Part shown: positions 34,116 through 45,377 of the stretch, one piece after another
How positions within the stretch are numbered: position 1 is the first letter of the stretch
Layout: every line of letters starts with the position of its first letter
Assembly: GCA_001599755.1 (NCBI GenBank)
Contig: BCHX01000004.1
Coordinates: forward strand, 186,001 to 250,000
Source of the DNA: Gliomastix tumulicola
Taxonomy: Eukaryota > Ascomycota > Sordariomycetes > Hypocreales > Bionectriaceae
Length of the DNA stretch: 64,000 nt
Direction: 5' to 3'
Position numbers and translations under genes: made by a program
The notes under the pieces: generated by a model
Database searches by the model: none
What the model was told of the DNA's origin: nothing
Seen by the model: the letters and a program-made list of their open reading frames with translations, nothing else

Positions 34116-34943
34116 GCAGAGGTTGCGGCTTGGCTACATACATGACTATATCTATCAACAATTGAGCTGCGAGGGGATCTGGTCATCCTCTAAAGAAGAC
34201 ACACACGGAACGGGTTGGGAATGAATGAAATTTGTTACGCCTCAGAAGATCCACTACGGAGGGCTTAGGTGCATCTATCTAGCATTGTACACTTCAGCAG
34301 TTTAGCCCGCACCTCCCCTTTATACAAGCTACATTCTTCATCCGTGCGCCTTTCCTTGCTTGTGTAACTTATCGCATGCCCCTCAACAGTTGGGCTGCGA
34401 CGCGACCGCTGGAGCTCGCGACTATCGGAGATCGACTGTGCCACTTAAATCCGAGATCACCATCGCGGGGCGACGGCGTGTAGACGTGGCCAGCTAGTTA
34501 AACTCCATGGAAGTACGAATCATGACAGCCGTCAATTGTCGACGCGGCTTTTTTATGATGACACATTGATGGATAGATGGGCTTACACAAGCTGTCGTGG
34601 TGCTCTCTGCTGTGTTGGTTGCTCATCAGCTTTCCAAGATCGACGGTTAACGAGATATTGAGGAGACTTGAGGGGCAGGATTGAGCTCGCCTCCAGATGG
34701 ATCACACGAGGGAATCGGTATTAAGATGCCATTTCATCCGAAAGGAAGCACATGATACATCAACAAACCGGACATAATCCCATAATACCGCCCGCTACGC
34801 GATGCAGGCTCGTGGCGCAGGGAGGGCATATATGGACGGAGGGCTCCCAGGACACACCTTCCACTTCTCCTGCCATCAACATCAATCAATCATCCAACAC
34901 AAAGGGTCGATTATCTAGAAGCCATCTCACATCCGTTGCAAAC
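34116..34943. other. Intergenic, 0.83 kb
   Basis: 3' flank of the unknown protein and promoter of the SDR gene (a CATATATGG site near 34827). No gene was seen. Confidence 0.55.
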
Positions 34944-35960
34944 ATGTCATCCTCCGAAGTCAACGTCGACGCCCTGCGCTTCGAGGGTGCGCTGGCGATG
35001 CGCTCCTTCGTCACCGAACATGGCGACACCTACCCCTTTATCGACCCTCGCCAGGCCGACCTGACCGGCCGTTCCGTCGTCATCACTGGAGCGTCGAGGG
35101 GTATTGGTCGGGCGACGGCCATCTCGTTTGCCCAAGCAGGCGCATCAAAGATCGGACTGGCAGCACGCTCTGACCTGGCCGAAGTGAAGACCGAGGTGCT
35201 GGAGGCGGCGAGACAGGCAAACCGCCCTGAGCCCACTGTTGTCGTGGTGAGCGGCGTGGACGTGACGAAGGAGGAGGATGTGAAGCGGTTTGCTACGACG
35301 GTCCAGGCCGAGTTTGGCGATTCGCTGGATGTCTTGGTGAATAATGCTGGCATACTTGAGCCATGGGTGCCTTTGGGGGAGTCTGATCCTTCCGTCTGGT
35401 GGAAGACATGGGAGGTCAATCTTCGTGGACCGTGAGTTCCCCATCTTCTTCATCTTTGCCTGTGCCAAGTTACTGCCTTGTGCAAAAGTCTACAAGTTAG
35501 CAAGTTGGTGACTGATCATGGCCACAGCTACCTCTGCGCACGGTTCTTCATGCCGATGCTCCTCGCTTCCACCCTCAAGACCGTCCTCAACATCTCCAGC
35601 AACGGCGGACACAACACCATGCTCGGCGCGTCGGCCTACCAGATGAGCAAGTTTGCCCTGGCCCGTCTCACCGAGTTCCTCACCATGGACTACTACGAAC
35701 AGGGTCTCGTGGCCATCGTCCTGCATCCCGGCGGCGTGGTGACCGAGGCCGGGCTCAATATGCCGGAGAAGTACCATTTCTTCCTCACCGACACGCCCGA
35801 GCTGGCAGGCGACTTTATGACGTGGCTGTGCCGGGAGAAGAGGGACTGGCTGTCTGGACGGTGGGTGAATGTCAAGTGGGATGCGGAAGAGCTGCTGCAG
35901 AAGCGGGAGAAGATAGAGGCCGACTTTACGATGCTTAAGTTTAGAATGGTGCTCGGATGA
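34944..35960 (+). CDS. Short-chain dehydrogenase/reductase (306 residues, two exons)
   Basis: The model is 34944-35431 and 35528-35960. The intron is phase 2 (donor GTGAGT, acceptor CCACAG) and joins EVNLRGP to YLCARFF. Classical SDR motifs are VVITGASRGIGRA (cofactor), LVNNAGIL, ISSNGG with the catalytic serine, and SAYQMSKFAL with the Tyr-x-x-x-Lys pair. An in-frame upstream ATG at 34752 was rejected because MSSSEVNVDALRF at 34944 is a normal SDR start and the leader before it is not protein-like. The substrate is unknown. The gene ends only 125 nt from the end of the convergent oxidoreductase gene. Confidence 0.92.
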
Positions 35961-36084
35961 TGACGGGGTACTATGGCCTTAGCCACCAACATAAACCAAC
36001 CAACATTCATCCCGGGCTCGTGTTCCATCTCTGTCAGCTGTCCGCATGTACCCGATGCCTCCTTGCTCTGCTATGAGAACTCCC

Positions 36085-37561
36085 TCATTTCTCTACCTCG
36101 ACGGTAAACGTGGCGCCCGCAGCCTGAATTCGCTTCACAAGGTCCTGCCCGAGGATCGCCGGAGTCAAACAGCCGCCCTTGATGCCTCCCTCCAGCTCCC
36201 TCGTATACAGCAGCGAGGCGGCACCCTCCGCCAGGAACAGAGCCGTGGTGTAGTACGAGCTGGAAGGATATGCGAAGACGGACCGCACCCTCGGGGCCTT
36301 CTCGTCGTCCGGGATAGCCACGGCTTCCAGTCTGATTGGCGAGCGCACGGCCTGGGCGAGATCGGGGCCTGATCCCGGCGCAGGCATGACGTACTTCAGA
36401 AGACTGATTCCGATGGAACTGCCCAGGATTTTCCCCAAGACGAGCGCGGTGAGCAGGGTGACGATGCCGCCCACTGTCGACCCGACCCAGATGTACTCGT
36501 TGAACTGGAAGTTGGGCCCAAAGTCCTGATCGGTGCCGCGGAGGAGACCCCAGGTTCGGTGGACGAGGGCCTGGTCCTGGGGAGCGGTGAAGATGTGCTG
36601 CGAGATGACGCCGAGGGTTTTGTCTCGACGCAGGCCGAGGCTGTCGGCGACTGGGGGGACGAACTTGCCCTGGACGGGGGAGAGGACATATGGATTCTGG
36701 AGCTCAGCGGCGAGTTTGGGGTCGACCTCCTTGCCTGCGTTGGACGCGATGGAGTCGAATGTTCCTCCACTCACTGCCACTCTGGAAGCCGATGCTCACG
36801 TCAGTATGTTCCGGTCTGTGGTAGTCTCGGGGCGGAGAAGCCGGTACTCACTTCATCTCCTTGACGGACAGGACGAACTCCTTGATCGTGGAACCGGATG
36901 CTTTCCTCAGGGCGCGAGCTGACTCCAGCGCTAGCAGATCATGAGGGCCAGACAACATGCCACAGGCTTGAATGAGCTACCACGGACGGTCAGTCATCAG
37001 ACGATAAGGGCATGATCAGGACAGGGGGGGAGCTACAGCGACGCCCGCGGCCTCGGCCTTGTCGTGGTACTTCTCGATCCATTCCTTTGCCTTGTCGGTG
37101 CCGCCCATGCTGCACAGCTCGGTCAGCTCTCTCGCCGCAAGATACACAGCTTGGCGCATCGCTCTTACGTGTCGACATAGTCGGTGCCGTTCTCGATGCA
37201 GGCCTCGATGACCACATCACCCACTTTGCTGTACGTCACCACACTGATGAGGACCTTGGTGCTCTTGGCCAGCGCGCCGACATCCGTCGCCTGCGCCAGA
37301 TCAATAATCTCGATATCTACCGCCCCCCGTCAGTTCCCGCGCGATCCATGCTTGCATCGGAGAACGAAGCATACCCGGCTGCGAGCCCTCCTTTCGCAGG
37401 CCTCTGATCTCAGCGGCGAGCTCGTGCAGCTTGTCCTTGGAGCGCCCGGCGATGACCCAGCGCAAATCGCGGGGCAAGTGGGAGGCGATGTGCTTTGCCG
37501 TCAGGGCGCCGGTGTATCCCGTCGCGCCCAGGAGGACGATGTCATACTTGCGTGAGGCCAT
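36085..37561 (-). CDS. Saccharopine-dehydrogenase-like oxidoreductase (409 residues, five exons)
   Basis: The model on the minus strand is 37561-37375, 37316-37169, 37109-37037, 36976-36852 and 36781-36085; phases are 1, 2, 0 and 2 and total 409 residues. The introns are 58-70 nt with GTATGC, GTAAGA, GTAGCT and GTGAGT donors. The N-terminus is a Rossmann start, YDIVLLGATGYTGALTAKHI, and the next blocks (AGRSKDKLHELA, VLISVVTYSKVGDVVIEACIENGTDYVDT, IQACGMLSGPHDLLALESA) match the Sacchrp_dh_NADP / trans-acting enoyl reductase group. A hydrophobic segment (about residues 255-280) may contact a membrane. The family reaction is uncertain; true saccharopine dehydrogenase activity is unlikely. Tandem 12-base repeats lie in its leader. 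Confidence 0.87.
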
Positions 37562-38457
37562 GGCCGAGGAGTTGCTGCTGCTGCTGCTGCTGATGATGTG
37601 TTCTGACCCTTGGAAGACCCTTGAAGGAGCACAAGAGGAGCACAAGAGGAGCACAAGAGGCCGACGGCTGGATATATACCCGCGATGTCGTGATTGATCA
37701 GGGCAAGAGTTTGGTTTGCAGCAGCGATCGTCTGAGCTCGAGAGCTTGCGTCCTCTTGCATTTGCCCCTGCCGACGACTCCATTACGTCTGGGCGGGGAT
37801 CTCTCATAACATGATACCTGCTTGAAACGGGCTTCCCGCGGAGCCAGTTTGGGTATCTTGATAACAGTCTCAGAGCTGAAGCTGAAACTCCGCACGGGAA
37901 GTGGAGTCCGTTCCAGTTGCGCAATTCACCCTCCAACTGACTAATTGGAAAATCTCAGCGCTGCTTGAAGGGGAGACAGGGCTGGTTTTTACTGGTTCTT
38001 ACTGATTTTACAGGCGGCCGCCCCTAGACGATCACTGAAAAGTCCAGTAAGTTCGGAGGGTTTATCGCCCGCTAAAACGGGGGCTACGCTCGGAAGCTTT
38101 CCATTCTCGCTTAGCTGGGGAGCTGGAGGGGGCCAAGGCGACCTCGTCGGATCTTCGAGCTTGGTGCCTTGGGCATCTTTACATTCTTTTTTTTCCCCGA
38201 TTGTCCGGTTGGGGCCGAAGCAGAGTGTGATCCTCAGTCCACTCTCCAATATGGAGGCTCGGCAGGCAGTCTCAGGTCTAAGGCGAGCATGATATTCACG
38301 ACAGTCGTCTGGTACAGCACTCTTTACAGCGATGGAAGAATTTCGAAGAATGGCAGTTCAATGATACGTCATGATACTAGGCAATAAGGCGAATGGGGTG
38401 AAAATTCATGATTCTGTAGCCCACGTCACTCCCCTGCTTGCTCACCGACAGACCAGC
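37562..38457. other. Intergenic, 0.9 kb
   Basis: Promoter of the oxidoreductase, holding a (CTG)n run near 37572-37593 and three tandem GAGCACAAGAG-like units near 37627-37660, and 3' flank of the pectate lyase. No gene was seen. Confidence 0.6.
37627..37660 (+). repeat. Three tandem 12-base units upstream of the oxidoreductase
   Basis: AGGAGCACAAG is repeated three times in tandem about 70-100 nt upstream of the ATG at 37561. It may be a simple tandem duplication or a protein-binding array. Confidence 0.7.
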
Positions 38458-39871
38458 TTACACGCTGACGACACCAACACCGGCGTTGGCCTTGACATGG
38501 TTGCAGATGCAAGAGGCGGGGTCCAGACTACACCGACAATGGTTAGCATTCTTCCGAGGCAAGCAAACATATCCCCGCAGGGGTCATGGGGCAAACTCAC
38601 GTGTAGCTGTACGGAGGGTTGAGGCTGCTCGTCCGGGTAATGTCGGTCGAGCTGTTGTCAAAGATGTTGCCCGACGACGTCGCGTAGCCCTCGAGGTCGC
38701 TGTCGAGGTTGGTCGTGATGGCGAGCTTGGTGTTGATGAAGTGCGAGTTCTGGACGAGGACCTGGGCGTTCATGCGCGAGTTGATGCCCGAGGTCGGGTT
38801 GTTCTCGAAGCACGAGTTGTAGATGTGGCCGGTGCCGAAGCGCAGCGAGGGGAGACGCGAGTTGACGTTGGAGAAGTGGTTGTGGTGGTACGTCACCCTG
38901 AGCTTGCCGGTGTCCTCGCTGGTGTTGCTGTCGGAGTGGCCGATGAGGGATCCCTTCCACTGTGCGCGTTGTTGTTAGTGACTGACTGACGAGTCCTGAA
39001 CTGGTTCAAAGGGGACACCTACGTGATCATGGAACTTGGTCCAGGAAACGGTGACGGAGTCACTGGCGTGGGTGATGTCGAGGAGTCCGTCGTAGTCATC
39101 CTTGCCTGAGATTGAGGTTAGCCACTACCTCGCGCACGTAAAGGGGGGGGATTAGTCCTAGTAGCTAGACTTACCTCCAACCAGTCCCTTGCTCGACAGA
39201 TCGCAGTGGTCAATCCACACCCTCGTGGCTTTGTCAAGGGAAATCAGGTCGCCCTTACTGGTGGGGACGGACAGCTTGAGGTTGCGCAGGATGACGTTGC
39301 TCTGGCTCTTGATGCGGAAGCCACCGTTGGTCAGACCCGAGTTGGATCCAGAACCGAGGACGCTGACGTTGCTGCCAATATCCATGACGCCGCAGCCGTC
39401 CAGCATACCGCTGATACGCACAACGCCGCCAGAGGCAACAGCGGACTTCAGGGCCGAGCAGGACGTCACGGTCGTGCCGGAGCCGCTGCCACCGCCAGTG
39501 ACACCCGCACCGTATCCAACCAGCTGGTTGACGGGTGCCGAGCCACAGCTGCCGCCGCCACCACCACCACCTCCAGTGGTCGTCGTAGGCACGGGGACGT
39601 TGGTGGTGCTGGTGACAGTGGTGAAGCTGGTCGGGCCCGCACCCTGCCAGTAGCAGGAGCACTCCTTGGAGATCTCCTTGGGCTTGTTATCGCAGTTGGA
39701 CGCCCACGAGGGGAGGCCCGTGGTGGCCGTGTAGGAGGTCTGGGTGAAGGACGCGCAGAACGCCGACGCCGTGGCCGTCTGGGACTTGATGAAGCTGGCG
39801 CAGGAGTTGGTGTCTGGGTTGGTGCAGCCCAGGGCCACGGAGGCGAAGGCGAGCAGATATGCGGCGTACAT
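38458..39871 (-). CDS. Pectate lyase, PL1 family (402 residues, four exons)
   Basis: The model on the minus strand is 39871-39175, 39105-39023, 38959-38601 and 38527-38458 (phases 1, 0, 2). The signal peptide is at residues 1-15 (MYAAYLLAFASVALG). Next comes a cysteine-rich N-terminal module (about 16-75), then a Thr/Gly-rich linker. The beta-helix domain follows, with VWIDHCDLS at about 218-226, the calcium-binding YDGLLDITHASDSVTVSW and the catalytic-arginine segment NSRLPSLRFG. It ends VGVVSV. PL1 enzymes cleave polygalacturonate by beta-elimination outside the cell and need calcium. The N-terminal cysteine module and linker are found on various secreted fungal enzymes and may help substrate attachment (inference). 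It pairs in function with the PL26 gene at the window start. Confidence 0.93.
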
Positions 39872-41060
39872 GGTTGGTAGGTGTGTGCAGGTGCTTCTCT
39901 GTTGCGAGGTTAGGGAGGAGTGTGCTCAGCTTGATCTTGCCAATGAAGCTGGGGAAACCAGACCTTATATACCTTATATACCATTTGAGGTTTGCTGAAG
40001 CTTTCACGTGCCGCGATGCACACTCACAGCAGCCTCAGGCCTGCCAGGTGGTCACCGTGGCAGCGTTGACTGGTGGGAAATCATTTCCTCATTCAGCGCC
40101 CTGCGCGGCTCAACTGGCCATGTAGCATCCGTCCACTGGGAGTGCAGACTGTACAGTGATCCACGAGTCTAGACCATACAGCTAGCCTTCCATCAACACA
40201 TGGCTTGTTTGGAGACCGCTTTTGGTGCATGGAACATGTTGATCCGGCCCTGCATCCCGGGGGAACGTGGACAGCTTCAGCTGGGGGCAGTTAACGTCCC
40301 CCAGGGGCCAATTCTGGGCCACATTACGAGCCTGGGCACGTTCCTGGGGGCGTGAAACATCCGCACAGCACATATCGGGCCATCGGTCTTCTGCAGGGGT
40401 AGAAATTCCGATGCGACTTCAGCACATCTCGGGAGGTCAGCACGGGATATTTCAATCTGTGGAGAAATGCCACCAATCGGTACCATTCCTGGATGCGGAG
40501 GATTGAGGATTCCGTAGACAGCCACCCATGAAACACAGTCAAGTGATTTACACAGCATTCAATCGGGTAGAAGTGCTACCTAATCTCGGTTCTTCATGTC
40601 GGTCGGTATTCACGGCCGACGTTGGACGTGGCTGTCCTGGCCCTGAGCAAATGCCACAGCCACGGAAGGAGCTGTATGATAGATTTTCCGACAGACCAGG
40701 GTCACAAGTTCATGTATCTACTTCAGCTGCGGACATTGGGGCTGGAGCGGGGTGCAGTATCAGTTCTGATAGTTGTAGAGCCGTAGCTGACTCCCGGGCG
40801 ACGACCACGTTGCTCTACCTTCCGCCGGTCCGTCATTTCCCATCCCTGTGAGATATGAAGTCACATCTAATGTCTGCGGGATCAAGTCATATGCCCAAGG
40901 TAGAAACGCCTCGCAGCATAATACGGTCTTTGTATCAATCGGTCCTCTACTTGTGAATGAAAGCTATCAGTAACACTCGAAAGTCCACGCTGTAGATATA
41001 CCGTAGCTCTATGATCTAAAGACCTCGAAAAGTAATACCGCCTCTAGTCCCCTACTACCC
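39872..41060. other. Intergenic, 1.2 kb
   Basis: Promoter of the pectate lyase with a duplicated TATA-like site (39964-39981) and 3' flank of the regulator gene. No gene was seen. Confidence 0.6.
39964..39981 (-). promoter_or_regulatory. Duplicated TATA-like box upstream of pectate lyase
   Basis: CTTATATAC occurs twice in tandem about 93-110 nt before the pectate lyase ATG, reading GTATATAAG on the coding strand. This is a plausible core promoter. Confidence 0.45.
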
Positions 41061-42789
41061 CTACGTCAAACCCCCCTCCTTCGACCCAGTAAACCAAACT
41101 CTCGCCCTCTCCAGCGCCGTCAAAGACCCTGTATCCCCGCCTTGTGAACTGACAGCCCGGTGCTGCAGATTGATCAGAAAGCGGCCGACAAACGAGCCGG
41201 CAAACTCTCTATACATGACACCAAGCAGAATCGTCTTCTCGTCACTGATGACGTCCTCGGACTCGATAACGGTGAGATACTGAAGTGCGACGCCGATGGA
41301 AAAGAACGACGCGAGTGCTCCCCACAGACCCGCTGGATGGTCGAACAAGAGAGGGATAGCGTGCGAGATCCGGCGTGCAAAGGCGGTGATCGTGTCAGTG
41401 CGATGGGTCTCCGGCTTTCCGAGTACTCTTTCACACGCCTGGACTGTGGTAAAGTGTAGCACGCAGATAGCCCAGTACACGCATGCCAAGTGTATCGTGG
41501 CGAAATGGACGTCCTGCGTGGGCTCAGGAAGCGGCAAGCCGACCAAAAGGTAGTCGTAGGTCCCCAAGCGTCCCCTGAACTCCCTTTCCCATTGAGTCAG
41601 GCTGTTCTGGATCTCATGACAGTCCGCCAGAAGGGTCTGATATCCTGACTTAGGTGACTCGCCCTGTCCTCGCATCGGCCGAAGGCGGTCCAGATCTTCC
41701 AAGAGTCCCGAGATGTCGGCCAGCACATCCACTAGTCTATCCATGGGAGTCTTCTCGGTGAGCTCCCATGGCACGGTCTTCCAAGTCATCTGGCTGAAAG
41801 CGGATCGCTTTCTCATGGAAACTGCCGCGATAACCTGAAGGGTGGAAGAAAATGATGTCAGCCACCCCCATCCTTCATATCCAGTACCAATTGGCCAAAA
41901 CGACGATGATTGCTACTCACCGAATTCAAGCGCGTGTCGGTAAATAGCCAATGCCCAGCCCCCGTTTGCAGGTTTCCAGGTCCACGGGCCAATATCAACG
42001 CCGTCTCGCCATCAGTGTGGCCACGATATCCGTCAATCTGCGACGAGAGATGCGGCTGGTGAGGAGCCATCGAGTTCAATCCAAACAAGACCTCATACAG
42101 CCTCAGCAGCCGCGTAGACGCGAGTAGCCCGTCTGCATGAGTGTTTGAAGCGTCTCGGAGGGACGTGTTCATCTCGCGGACAGCCACGCCGTATGCCTCG
42201 AACCCCTTCAGGCTGAGCTGGGTGTCGCTCTCTTGCGCGCCGGTGATGCACAAGCTAAGCGCCAAGGTCGCGTACCGTAGAGTGAGGTCAGAGCGGCACA
42301 GATCGTGGTAGAACTGCGTCCAACCGACGTTGGAGAGTCGCATCGCCGTGACGGAAAATGGCCGCCCAAAGGGGAGGAAAGCTGTCCAGTATCGCTCGAC
42401 GTACCGAATGTCGCGGGCGGTCCTAGCTAATGAGTCGTGAAGTACAATAGAGGATGAAGACGCTGGGTTAGTCTGTGAGGCCCGGGAAGACCCGGCTTGT
42501 GATGAAATGGATTCTATGCCGTAGTATGCGCTGCTGTTGGCACTCGTGCTGTTGACGAAGAGATACTCTCGAGAGTATCCTCCACAGACGATGCCGGCGT
42601 CGACGCATTGTCCGCAGAACGGGACCGCCTTGTCGCACTGTTTTTGTATCACTAATGTCAGTGATGTATTCAGTTCCGGACAGATCACAGTGGACTGAGT
42701 CCATGACGCAAAGACCGAGCAACGAGACTTACCCCCTTTTTCCTCCGCCTACACGTGCTGCAGCCCTTGGATGTCTTGACGCCAGGCAT
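41061..42789 (-). CDS. Zn2Cys6 binuclear-cluster transcription factor (515 residues, three exons)
   Basis: The model on the minus strand is 42789-42733, 42637-41921 and 41834-41061. Intron 1 (95 nt) splits the zinc cluster and intron 2 is 86 nt, both phase 0. Exon 1 ends with the first two cysteines, GCSTCRRRKKG, and exon 2 begins CDKAVPFCGQCVDAGIVC, giving the canonical Cys-x2-Cys-x6-Cys-x6-Cys-x2-Cys-x6-Cys at residues 10-37. A Fungal_trans_2-like helical region follows, with RLLRLYEVLFGLN and DGETALILARGPGN. It is nuclear and binds DNA as a probable dimer. Targets are unknown; it lies 632 nt downstream of the end of the histidine/cysteine repeat gene, which might be regulated by it (inference only). 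Confidence 0.9.
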
Positions 42790-43420
42790 GCTTTCAGCCC
42801 CGACTGTTCCAACCGATGCAGCTCATGTCGATATCTCCCCTGATCCAGAGGCACGAAGCAGGAAAATACTTATAGTTCATCACGCTGTGAGGCGTCAGAA
42901 AATGCTCTTGAATAGCGTCGACCGTCAACGTCAAAGATATGGACCCACTTTTCGGCGCCGGTCTTCAGCGCTCGATGCGAGTCCGAGTTGACTGGAAAAT
43001 ACCTACCCTATACAGGCACAACTCTTTAGAGGCGCGGGCATCCGGGCGGGTGGACGGAGACATGAGGTGAGCATTACATATGGATAGAATAAGCATGGCT
43101 AGATGTCGCTGCATGGGAAGTGGCGAAGATGGCGTAGTTGCACTAAAGAGATGACGACTCTAGTAAAAAAAGAAAAGAAAAAGCTGTCCATATATGTGTT
43201 GCTCATTTTAGTTATATAGAATAGATAGTAAATAGTCATCAGTGTTCACAGAAGTGCCGCGTCGATAAATTAATTGCGTTGATAAACAAGTATCTGAGTA
43301 AGGTAGCTAGCTTGACTTCGCGAAGGCAGTGTGATAAATGTCTGAAACATACGGAGACACGTACAACATCTACTCCTATGCCAGTATCTCATATACAGTC
43401 TCTCCGTCTGCCAGAATCCT
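42790..43420. other. Intergenic, 0.63 kb
   Basis: Promoter of the regulator gene and 3' flank of the repeat-protein gene. No gene was seen. Confidence 0.6.
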
Positions 43421-45377
43421 CTACACCAGCATCACCCCTCCAAGAAGCCCCGCAAACAGGCATCCCCACCAAGGCGACAGCGCAGCACCAGCACCAGTTA
43501 CGACGGGGAGCGTCGGAATCGTCTCACTCGGAGCCGTGACCTCAGACTCGGACGGGATAGTCACGACGCTGGAATCCGTGGGAGCAGTGCTCGGCTCAGA
43601 CACGCCCGGCGGGCAGTGCCAATGGTCACCGTGTGCCTCGCACTCCTCCTCGGCCTCCGCGGGCGGTGGAGTCGTCGGCTCCGAGACTCCGGGCGGGCAG
43701 TGCCAGTGGTCGCCGTGAGCCTCACACTCTTCGTCTGGTGCTGATTCATCTGGTGTTGTCGAGTCGGTGGGCTCCGGGGCGGGAGGTGTGGTTGGCTCGG
43801 CGACGCCGGGGGGACAGTGCCAGTGGTCTCCGTGGGCTTCGCATTCGCCATCGTCGGCGGGGGGTTCCGGGGATGACTCTCCCGGGGGAGTGGTCGGCTC
43901 GGGGACCCCTGGAGGGCAGTGCCAGTGATCTCCATGAGCTTCACACTCTTCACCGTCTTCGTGGCTGCCAGTTGTACTTGGGGGAGGCTCCGACGGTGGC
44001 GGAGTGGTAGGTTCGGGAACACCCGGAGGACAATGCCAGTGATCACCGTGGGCCTCGCACTCTTCCTCTGCTGGCTGAGATGTTGGCTCAGATCCGGAGT
44101 CAGAGTCAGAGGTTGGTTCTTGGCCGGGAGGTGTTGTAGGCTCGGGGACCCCAGGTGGACAATGCCAGTGATCGCCGTGTGCCTCACACTCCTCAACAGC
44201 CGTGGACGTTGGCTCAGGTTCTTGGCCAGGCGGCGTTGTAGGCTCTGGAACACCAGGTGGGCAGTGCCAGTGATCGCCGTGGGCTTCACACTCCTCGTCA
44301 GCGGCGCTGGATGTTGGTTCAGTACCAGGCTGAGACGTGGGCTCCGAGCCTGGAGGTGTCGTTGGCTCTGGCACACCGGGAGGACAATGCCAATGGTCCC
44401 CATGCGCCTCACACTCCTCTTCACTGGTGGAGGTCGGATCAGGCTCATGGTGCGAGGTCGGCTCCTGGTCAGGAGGAGTCGTGGGCTCGGGAACACCTGG
44501 TGGGCAATGCCAGTGGTCCCCATGAGCCTCACACTCTTCATCGGCGGTGGACGTCGGCTCAGGTTGGGGTTCGGAATCCGAGGTAGGCTCTTGGCCGGGA
44601 GGGGTGGTAGGCTCTGGCACGCCAGGCGGGCAGTGCCAATGGTCGCCATGCGCCTCGCACTCCTCGTCAGAGGTGGAAGTCGGTTCAGGCTCAGGCGCCG
44701 TGGTGGTTTCTTGAGGAGGAGGGGTCGTAGGCTCAGGGACGCCAGGCGGACAATGCCAATGATCGCCATGAGCTTCGCATTCCTCGTCCGTGGCGGTCGA
44801 TGTTGCTTCACAGTGCCCTATGGTTCGCAGTTAGAAGGCACCCATATACTACCAAGATCAAGTCGAGACTCACAGTGATCTCCGTGGGGAGAACAGTCTG
44901 ACCCCGTGGGCGACGGCGGCAGCGTCACACTAGTCGGAGGGCAGGTGGTCGTCGTGACCTCTTCAGTGATGATGCTGTACCCGGCTCGAGTAAGGGCATG
45001 CGAGTCGTAGACTCCGTAGCCCGTGAAGCTGCCACCGGGATACTCGTAGACAGATGTGTGAATGAACACCCGCGTGCCCGACCAAGGAACACCAGAAGTC
45101 GAGTACTCATCGTTCATCGACGTCAGCCATCCGGGGTAGTCAGTGACTGTCGCATCGATGGCGAGGCGAGTGCTGGTGACGGTTTGGCATGGCGTCACGC
45201 AGTCCCAGTGATCTTGGTGAAATCTTTGGGCTGTCAGTAGACTAGAAAGCAGAAAGGTGTAAGGGTGAACACATACGTGCACTCGGCCCCGGTGGGAGAG
45301 GGCGGGACCGTGACACTCCCCTGGGGCAGAGCCAGGGCGAGGGCTGGGAGAAGCGCGGCAAGCCAAGTCGGAGACAT
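43421..45377 (-). CDS. Secreted, probably GPI-anchored protein with 13 CxxHxDHWxC modules (615 residues)
   Basis: The model on the minus strand is 45377-45277, 45223-44874 and 44817-43421 (introns 53 and 56 nt, phases 2 and 1). The signal peptide is at residues 1-17. The first module, CTFHQDHWDC, is formed across intron 1; a domain of about 90 residues (DATVTDYPGWLTS ... GYGVYDSHALTRAGYSI) follows. The second module, CSPHGDHWHC, is split by intron 2 inside its Trp codon. Exon 3 then encodes eleven modules, ECEAHGDHWHCPPG, each followed by VPEPTTPP-type Pro/Thr/Glu linkers. The C-terminus is hydrophobic (LSPWWGCLFAGLLGGVMLV) after a Ser/Thr-rich stretch, as in GPI-anchored wall proteins. The module offers Cys, His, Asp and His ligands, so metal binding is a fair inference. 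I know of no named family. Confidence 0.85.
43613..44779 (-). repeat. Coding array of eleven ECEAHGDHWHCPPG units
   Basis: Eleven units of about 84-130 nt in one exon. The 14-residue core is almost invariant in protein but varies at synonymous positions, while the linkers vary in length and sequence. It is not a CRISPR array: the units are coding and in frame. Confidence 0.95.

Noticed and set aside
34752..34943. 64-codon upstream extension of the second SDR
   Set aside because: Same reason: low-quality leader before a typical SDR start at 34944.
43613..44779. Possible CRISPR-like array
   Set aside because: The regular repeats are coding, in frame and eukaryotic; spacers are Pro/Thr/Glu-rich linkers.
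43561..44811. 416-codon minus-strand frame and 319-codon plus-strand frame over the repeat gene
   Set aside because: Alternative frames of the repeated coding units; only the ECEAHGDHWHC frame has a signal peptide, conserved cysteines and a GPI-like end.
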